Positions 13,931-19,008 of a stretch of DNA of 19,008 nt are shown here, piece after piece (the first letter of the stretch is position 1; the number at the start of each line of letters is the position of its first letter). Source of the DNA: an uncultured Coriobacteriia bacterium (lineage in GTDB: Bacteria > Actinomycetota > Coriobacteriia > Coriobacteriales > QAMH01); assembly GCA_949283445.1 (NCBI GenBank), contig CASDTD010000239.1, forward strand, positions 1-19,008, in the 5' to 3' direction. Position numbers and translations under genes: made by a program. The notes below the pieces were generated by a model that was given only the letters and a program-made list of their open reading frames with translations, made no database searches and was not told the origin of the DNA.

Positions 13931-16087
13931 ATGGGAACACGCAGACAACGTAAGGCGGGCGCGACAAGCACGCACAGGAAACAGGGGCAGGCGACGCCTG
14001 CGCCGACGCAAAGCGCCCTCGAGCAGGGCTTTCTTCCCACGACTGCCGCCGAGATGCGCGAACTGGGCTGGGATGCGTGTGACTTCGTCTACGTGAGCGG
14101 CGACGCCTACGTCGACCATCCCTCCTTCGGCATGGCGATCATCACGCGTCTGCTTTCCGCACATGGCTACCGTGTCGGCATCATTGCGCAGCCCGACTGG
14201 AAAGACCCGGAAAGCATTGCCGTGTTCGGCGCGCCGCGTCTGGGCTTTCTCGTTTCCGCCGGCAACATGGATTCCATGGTCAACCACTACACCGTGGCCA
14301 AACGCCGCCGCAAGAAAGACGCCTATTCCCCCGGCGGCAAGGCCGGTCTGCGCCCCGACCACGCTTGCGTGGTCTACGGCAACCTCATACGCCGCACGTT
14401 CAAGGAGGCGCCCATCATCTTGGGCGGCATCGAGGCATCGCTGCGACGCCTGGCGCATTACGACTACTGGTCCGATTCACTCAAGCGCTCCATCCTGCTC
14501 GACTCCGGCGCCGACCTCATCTCCTACGGGATGGGCGAGAAATCCATCGTCGCGATAGCCGACGCGCTGGCAAGCGGGCTTGTCGTAAGCGACCTCACGT
14601 TCATCCCCGGCACCGTCTACCGCTGCCGCTCCATCGAGCACTGCTTCGAGCCCGTCGTCCTGCCGCGCTTCGAAGAACTCGAAGCAGACAAGGCATCCTA
14701 TGCGAGAAGCTTCAAGCTGCAATACGACAACCTCAACCCCTTCTTGGGACGCACGCTCGTGGAAGAGTACCCGCACGGCGTCTTCGTCGTGCAAAACCCA
14801 CCCGCCGAGCCGCTTTCCACCGAAGAGATGGATGCCGTCTACGCGCTCCCCTACGCGCGCCGGGCGCACCCTTCCTATGACGCGGCCGGGAGCATCCCCG
14901 CGTTGGAGGAAGTGAAGTTCTCGCTTGCCAGCAACCGCGGCTGCATCGGGGAATGCGCGTTTTGCGCGCTCAACTTCCACCAGGGGCGTATCATCCAGAC
15001 GAGAAGCGACGAATCGATTCTGGCCGAAGCGAAGCTCATGACCGAAGACCCGGATTTCAAGGGCTACATCCACGACGTGGGAGGCCCCACTGCGAACTTC
15101 CGCGTGCCCGCCTGCGCAAAGCAGCTGCAGCGTGGCGCCTGCAAAGACCGCCGCTGCCTGTCACCGGTGCCCTGCAAGGCGCTGAACGTCACGCATAAGA
15201 GCTATCTTGCGCTGCTGTGCAAGCTACGAGAGCTTCCCGGCGTGAAGAAGGTGTTCGTCCGCAGCGGCATCCGCTTCGACTACGCGCTGCTCGACGACGA
15301 CCACAGCTTCATCCGCGAGCTGGCCGCCCATCACACGAGCGGCCAACTGCGCTTGGCGCCCGAACACGTCAGCGCACGCGTGCTGGACGTCATGGGAAAG
15401 CCGCCCCACGAGACCTACGAGCACTTCGTCGCGGAATTCGACGAAGCGTCGAAAGCCGCCGGCAAGGAGCAGTACGTGCTCCCCTACCTCATGTCGTCGC
15501 ATCCGGGGTCCACGATGAAAGAGGCCGTCGAGCTCGCCGAGTTCTGCCGCGACCTGGGTTACAACCCCGAGCAGGTCTCCGACTTCTACCCCACGCCCTC
15601 GACCGTCTCTACCTGCATCTACTATACCGGGCTCGACCCGCGCACCATGCAACCCGTCTACTGCGCGACAAGCCCGCATGAAAAGGCCCTGCAGCGGGCG
15701 CTCATCCAATACCGCAATCCGAAAAACCACGACCTCGTCGTCGAGGCGCTCAAGGCCGCAGGGCGCGAAGACCTCATCGGGTACGGCCCGGACTGCCTTG
15801 TGCGCCCGAAGAAGGGCGACGGCGTGAAACTCGACAAGCGCTCGGGCACGGGCAGACGCGCAGACGGCGGGACGGGAAAGAAAAAGCGTCCAGGCAGCAC
15901 GAAACGCGCAAACGGCAAGACCAGCCAGAAGCGCACGTCTTCCGCCCACACGAAACGCGTGAGCCAAACCGGCGGGCGCCGGGGCAACGCGCATGGCACA
16001 CGCCCCGCAAGCACGCCCGCGCGCAAGCAACGCGGCCTGGCACGCAAGGCAAACGGGCACAAGGGCGGCATACGCAAAGGGCGCTGA
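13931..16087 (+). CDS. ygiQ: YgiQ-family (UPF0313) radical SAM protein with a long basic C-terminal tail
   Basis: 718 residues. The N-terminal domain starts after about 30 variable residues with FLPTTAAEMRELGWDACDFVYVSGDAYVDHPSFG in two motif blocks, typical of YgiQ. A cobalamin-binding-like fold is expected here (IIAQPDW, LGFLVSAGNMDSMVNHYT, IILGGIEASLRR). The radical SAM motif SNRGCIGECAFC gives Cys338, Cys342 and Cys345 for the 4Fe-4S cluster. The core continues to LIGYGPDCLV. Residues 625-718 form a tail with 31 Lys/Arg and only three acidic residues in 94, likely disordered and able to touch nucleic acid. The reaction of this family is not established. The ATG follows GAGG by only 2 nt, so the ribosome site is atypical. 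Single gene; pyrE follows 110 bp later with its own signals. Confidence 0.93.
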   Translation: MGTRRQRKAGATSTHRKQGQATPAPTQSALEQGFLPTTAAEMRELGWDACDFVYVSGDAYVDHPSFGMAIITRLLSAHGYRVGIIAQPDWKDPESIAVFGAPRLGFLVSAGNMDSMVNHYTVAKRRRKKDAYSPGGKAGLRPDHACVVYGNLIRRTFKEAPIILGGIEASLRRLAHYDYWSDSLKRSILLDSGADLISYGMGEKSIVAIADALASGLVVSDLTFIPGTVYRCRSIEHCFEPVVLPRFEELEADKASYARSFKLQYDNLNPFLGRTLVEEYPHGVFVVQNPPAEPLSTEEMDAVYALPYARRAHPSYDAAGSIPALEEVKFSLASNRGCIGECAFCALNFHQGRIIQTRSDESILAEAKLMTEDPDFKGYIHDVGGPTANFRVPACAKQLQRGACKDRRCLSPVPCKALNVTHKSYLALLCKLRELPGVKKVFVRSGIRFDYALLDDDHSFIRELAAHHTSGQLRLAPEHVSARVLDVMGKPPHETYEHFVAEFDEASKAAGKEQYVLPYLMSSHPGSTMKEAVELAEFCRDLGYNPEQVSDFYPTPSTVSTCIYYTGLDPRTMQPVYCATSPHEKALQRALIQYRNPKNHDLVVEALKAAGREDLIGYGPDCLVRPKKGDGVKLDKRSGTGRRADGGTGKKKRPGSTKRANGKTSQKRTSSAHTKRVSQTGGRRGNAHGTRPASTPARKQRGLARKANGHKGGIRKGR

Positions 16088-16148
16088 CGGCGCTCCACTC
16101 CACACACGTCCATAACATTGCTATCGAGCGCGTATATGACGCTTCGGG

Positions 16149-16154
16149 TATGAT
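16149..16154 (+). promoter_or_regulatory. Candidate -10 for pyrE
   Basis: TATGAT followed by GG, 44 bp before the GTG start at 16198. It argues for pyrE transcription independent of the upstream radical SAM gene. Confidence 0.35.
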
Positions 16155-16185
16155 GGAGAGCATGAAAATCGTAAGCGCGAGCGCG

Positions 16186-16192
16186 AGGAGGG
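16186..16192 (+). promoter_or_regulatory. Ribosome binding site deciding the pyrE GTG start
   Basis: GAGGAGG lies 5 nt before GTG 16198 (the run extends with weaker pairing on either side). The upstream in-frame ATGs at 16150 and 16162 have no such site and overlap the predicted promoter, so they are not used. Confidence 0.8.
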
Positions 16193-16197
16193 CCACA

Positions 16198-16878
16198 GTG
16201 CAAGACTACAAGCAGGAATTCATCGATTTCATGGTGGAAAGCGACGTCCTGAAATTCGGGGAGTTCACGCTGAAAAGCGGACGTAAGTCGCCGTTTTTCA
16301 TGAACGCGGGCGCATACGTGACCGGCTCGCAGCTGCACCGCCTGGGCCAGTACTACGCCAAGGCCATCCACGACGCGTTCGGCCTCGACTTCGACGTCGT
16401 GTTCGGCCCCGCCTACAAGGGCATCCCGCTGTCTGTCGTCACGACCATCGCGCTCGAAGAGCTCTACGGCAAAGAGGCGCGTTACTGCTCCAACCGCAAG
16501 GAGGTCAAAGACCACGGCGACACGGGCATCTTGCTGGGCAGCAACTTGGAAGACGGCATGCGCGTCGTGATGGTGGAAGACGTCACGACCTCGGGCAAGT
16601 CCATCGACGAGACCTACCCGCTCATCACCGCCCAGGCCGATATCGAAGTCGTCGGGCTCATGGTCTCGCTCAACCGCATGGAGGTCGGCAAGGGCGGCGA
16701 CAAGTGCGCGCTCGACGAGGTCGCGGAGAAATACGGCTTTCCCACCGCCTGCATCGTCGATATGGCCGAGGTCACCGAATACCTCTACAACCGCGAACAT
16801 CAGGGGCGCGTCGTCATCGACGATGACATCAAAGCAGCACTCGACGCCTATTACGAGCAGTACGGCGCACGCAGCTAG
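16198..16878 (+). CDS. pyrE: Orotate phosphoribosyltransferase
   Basis: Transfers phosphoribose from PRPP to orotate, giving OMP, in de novo pyrimidine synthesis. The 226-residue protein shows a FGEFTLKSGRKSPFFMNAG N-terminus (19-38), the flexible-loop motif RKEVKDHG (100-107) and the PRPP-binding motif VVMVEDVTTSGKS (123-135). It also has VVFGPAYKGIPL, where orotate phosphoribosyltransferases contact the pyrophosphate. The start is a GTG with a strong GAGGAGG site. Other pyr genes are absent from the window, so pyrE sits apart from the rest of the pathway. A hairpin follows the stop codon at 16897. Confidence 0.96.
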   Translation: MQDYKQEFIDFMVESDVLKFGEFTLKSGRKSPFFMNAGAYVTGSQLHRLGQYYAKAIHDAFGLDFDVVFGPAYKGIPLSVVTTIALEELYGKEARYCSNRKEVKDHGDTGILLGSNLEDGMRVVMVEDVTTSGKSIDETYPLITAQADIEVVGLMVSLNRMEVGKGGDKCALDEVAEKYGFPTACIVDMAEVTEYLYNREHQGRVVIDDDIKAALDAYYEQYGARS

Positions 16879-16896
16879 CGCACAACAGCGCACAGA

Positions 16897-16934
16897 GCGT
16901 GACAGGGGGTCGCAGATGTGACCACCTGTCACGC
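16897..16934. terminator. Hairpin between convergent pyrE and yigZ
   Basis: GCGTGACAGG (16897-16906) pairs with CCTGTCACGC (16925-16934). After one G/A mismatch, GGTC (16908-16911) pairs with GACC (16920-16923), leaving an 8-nt loop. The T-run is weak on both sides, but the position 19 nt after pyrE and 9 nt beyond the yigZ stop fits a shared terminator. Confidence 0.68.
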
Positions 16935-16942
16935 GTCCCTTA

Positions 16943-17596
16943 TCACGCGTCGACCAACTGCAAGGCAGCGTCTTCGACGAGGAGCTCGGCTCTTCCGTTC
17001 GTGAGTTCTGTGATGGCAGCAACCAGGGCATCTGCCTGCTCGGCGCGGGCGCGCACGGTCACGGTCACGTCGACGGCAAACGCCGTGTCGAGCACCGTGC
17101 ACTCCTGTCCCGAGAGAAAGTGCGCGAGCTGTTCGTAGCCCGCGTAGTCCACGCTCACCAGAATGTCGTTGCAGGGCGCGAGCGCGACGATGCGCGTATT
17201 CTCGAACGCGAGCTGAGCAGCTTTCGTGTACGCGCGCACAAGCCCGCCCGTCCCCAGCAGGGTCCCGCCGAAGTAGCGCGTCACGACGCAGACGACATCG
17301 CGCACGTCCAGATGCTCGATGACGTCGAGCACCGGCAAGCCCGCCGTACGCTTCGGCTCGCCGTCATCTGAATAGCGCACGCGGTTGTTCTCGCGCAGCA
17401 CGTAGGCATAGACATGGTGCCGCGCGTCGGGATACGTCGCTTTCACCGCATCGATGAAGGCGATGGCATCGGCCTCGTGTTCGACGTGCTTCACCTCGCC
17501 GATGAAGCGGCTCTTGCGGTCTTCGTACTCGCCTGTACCGTATTCCTCAATGGTACGGTACGCGGCATCGGCGCTGATATCGGAGATGTTCGTCAC
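16943..17596 (-). CDS. yigZ: YigZ/IMPACT-family protein (UPF0029)
   Basis: 217 residues from GTG 17596. The N-terminal IMPACT domain is clear: YEDRKSRFIGEVKHV, ATYPDARHHVYAYVLRENN, the signature YSDDGEPKRTAGLPVLDVI, and VTRYFGGTLLGTGGLVRAYTKAA. The C-terminal about 65 residues (CNDILVSVDYAGYEQLAHFL onward) form the small DUF1949-like ferredoxin fold. The family is widespread and may act on ribosome or translation stress; the eukaryotic relative IMPACT regulates GCN2. The precise bacterial role is not known. Its start overlaps the stop codon of the upstream kinase-like gene by 4 bp (GTGA, 17593-17596), so it is probably translationally coupled to that gene. AAGG lies 7 nt before the GTG. Confidence 0.93.
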   Translation of the reverse strand: MTNISDISADAAYRTIEEYGTGEYEDRKSRFIGEVKHVEHEADAIAFIDAVKATYPDARHHVYAYVLRENNRVRYSDDGEPKRTAGLPVLDVIEHLDVRDVVCVVTRYFGGTLLGTGGLVRAYTKAAQLAFENTRIVALAPCNDILVSVDYAGYEQLAHFLSGQECTVLDTAFAVDVTVTVRARAEQADALVAAITELTNGRAELLVEDAALQLVDA

Positions 17597-19008
17597 CGGC
17601 GCCGCCTTCTCCTGGCACGTGCGCGCAAGATGAGATAGGTCACGTACACCATGAGCGCCACGCCGCATAGAAAGCCGACGAGGCCGAACACGGGAATCCC
17701 CAGCACGAGCGGTGGGATGCTCGTCGTGCACATGATGCCCGAGCCGATGATCAGCCCACACGCCAGCACCGCGAATGCGAAATAGCTGACGGCATCGGTG
17801 AGCTCACGGGTGAAGCGATTGTCCACGTTGATGTCCATGCCGACTTTGACCTGCCCCTTTTGCATCATGTCGAGCAAGTCCATGAGCTTCGTGGGAAGCC
17901 CCGCCGCAGCCTCGGTGCTTTCCAGGCTGCGCGCCGCGAAGCGATGCAGACGACGGCTCACGGCGTCGACGTCAAAGTCGCGTTGCAAATAGCGAACGAT
18001 GACCTGCATGACGCTGAGTTTGTCCGAGACGAGCTTGACCGTCCCCTCGAGCGTGACCACGCCGCGCGCCAATGTGCCCAAAAACGGGTCGATCTTGTAT
18101 CCGCCGCCCATGAGCGTGTCCATGAGCCGGGTGAGCAGCGCGCCCATGTCAAAACATTCGAGCTCCACGTCGGCGAACTCGTCGATGAGCGACTCGCAGA
18201 TGTCTATGAGCTGCCCGTGGTCGACGTCGTGCGTGGGCGTGACGATCTTGAGTAGATTGCGCTGCAGCCCATAGGCGTCCGCGCGCATGAACGAGCGCAT
18301 AATGGACAGCAGCTGTTCGCGGTTGCGCGGCGAAATGGTGCCCATCAGCCCGAAATCGATCCAGCCGATGCCCCCGTCCGGTGCAATCAGCACGTTTCCC
18401 GGATGCGGGTCGGCATGATAGAAGCCGTCTTCCAAAACCTGCGATACGAAGTTCTCGGCAAGCAGGTAGGCAGTCTTCTCGCGCTGTTCTTCGTCGAGGC
18501 CCTCAAGCGCGCCGGCAGCCTCCACGCTGGGCCACTCCAGATATTCCTCGACGAGCAAAGACCCGGTGGAGTATTCCGAAAAGCAACGCGGCGCCCTCAC
18601 GCCGGGCCGCGAGGCGTTGTTTTCGTGGAATCGCTCGACGTTGCGCGCCTCGATGGTGAAATCGAGTTCCTCTTTCGAAGCCCGCACCAGCTCGTCGACA
18701 AGCTCCTTGAACGAGATGCGGTCTTCCTCTGGCACCACGAGGTCGTAGAGGTCGACGATGCGCCGCATGATGGCGAGGTCCTCGTTGACGGTTTGCGCCA
18801 CATGGGGGCGCTGCACTTTGACCGCCACCGCAATGCCCCCGTCCTTGAGCACCGCGCGATGCACCTGAGCGATAGAGGCAGAACCGGCAGCACGTTCGTC
18901 GAATTCGGAGAACACCTCGTCAAGCGGCCGTCCCAGCTGCTCTTCCACCGCGCCCTTGACCGTCTCGAAGTCCATGGGCGTGACGTCTGAGCGCAGCTTG
19001 GCGAAGGC
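17593..19008 (-). CDS. UbiB/ABC1 (ADCK)-family protein kinase-like membrane protein, N-terminus outside the window
   Basis: 471 residues are visible and the frame runs off the right edge (AFAKLRSDVTP precedes the first internal Met), so about 90 N-terminal residues, including the KxGQ motif, are missing. Visible motifs are the Ala-rich loop GSASIAQVHRA, the nucleotide-binding lysine in VAVKVQRPHV, LLVEEYLEWPSV, the catalytic HADPHPGNVLI and the metal-binding WIDFGLMG. Near the C-terminus two hydrophobic helices (FAFAVLACGLIIGSGIM and LVLGIPVFGLVGFLCGVAL) end in an Arg-rich tail (ARARRRRRR). UbiB-type proteins support quinone or lipid metabolism at the membrane; which quinone is involved here cannot be told. 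The stop overlaps the yigZ start. Confidence 0.94.
   Translation of the reverse strand, partial: AFAKLRSDVTPMDFETVKGAVEEQLGRPLDEVFSEFDERAAGSASIAQVHRAVLKDGGIAVAVKVQRPHVAQTVNEDLAIMRRIVDLYDLVVPEEDRISFKELVDELVRASKEELDFTIEARNVERFHENNASRPGVRAPRCFSEYSTGSLLVEEYLEWPSVEAAGALEGLDEEQREKTAYLLAENFVSQVLEDGFYHADPHPGNVLIAPDGGIGWIDFGLMGTISPRNREQLLSIMRSFMRADAYGLQRNLLKIVTPTHDVDHGQLIDICESLIDEFADVELECFDMGALLTRLMDTLMGGGYKIDPFLGTLARGVVTLEGTVKLVSDKLSVMQVIVRYLQRDFDVDAVSRRLHRFAARSLESTEAAAGLPTKLMDLLDMMQKGQVKVGMDINVDNRFTRELTDAVSYFAFAVLACGLIIGSGIMCTTSIPPLVLGIPVFGLVGFLCGVALMVYVTYLILRARARRRRRR

Noticed and set aside
1..19008. tRNA, rRNA, insertion sequences, prophage or integrase sites
   Set aside because: Looked for by eye on both strands; nothing with the needed structure or motifs was seen.

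Overview
The window is GC-rich bacterial chromosome with compact genes, short intergenic gaps and strong third-position GC bias. The mix of genes suggests the Actinomycetota class Coriobacteriia (an Eggerthella/Slackia-like gut anaerobe): a stand-alone fhs, an AGCS alanine/glycine symporter, a short malic enzyme, a YgiQ radical SAM protein and a two-helix membrane protein of a kind I associate with that class. The taxonomy is inferred from gene content and style, not from a marker gene. I see no rRNA, tRNA, transposase, phage gene or CRISPR array.

Left part (1-4783). The N-terminal half of a DHA2-type multidrug MFS transporter runs off the left edge behind a palindromic operator-like site. 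It is followed on the same strand by queF (queuosine pathway). Divergent from queF is a 339-residue protein that looks like the two modules normally fused in front of the McrB AAA+ GTPase, but without any GTPase. A two-helix membrane protein with a low-complexity acidic tail comes next. Then comes a class I glutamine-amidotransferase-like (PuuD/peptidase C26) hydrolase. Its N-terminus carries a 13-residue cysteine repeat (CPRDAID core) that I cannot assign to any known domain and that is the most novel element here.

Middle (4784-10062). On the minus strand an isochorismatase/nicotinamidase-like hydrolase, a Bcr/CflA MFS exporter and cysteine synthase cysK are spaced like one operon. It reads toward the cysteine-repeat hydrolase, which has its own candidate promoter. 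The grouping (cysteine synthesis, a transporter family with cysteine-export members, a gamma-glutamyl-hydrolase-like enzyme with regularly spaced cysteines) hints at thiol metabolism. Divergently, malic enzyme and a YycJ-type metallo-beta-lactamase protein form a two-gene unit ending in a strong bidirectional terminator.

Right part (10063-19008). An alanine/glycine:cation symporter and fhs (formate-tetrahydrofolate ligase, with a strong own terminator) lie on the minus strand. A 381-bp divergent spacer with inverted repeats separates fhs from a YgiQ-family radical SAM protein with a long basic tail. pyrE follows. Converging on pyrE from the right are a UbiB/ABC1-type kinase-like membrane protein (N-terminus outside the window) and a YigZ/IMPACT-family protein, which overlap by 4 bp.

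Promoters are recognisable mainly by a recurring -10 of the form TAnnATG-like (TATAATG, TACAATG, TAGAATG) without a convincing -35.
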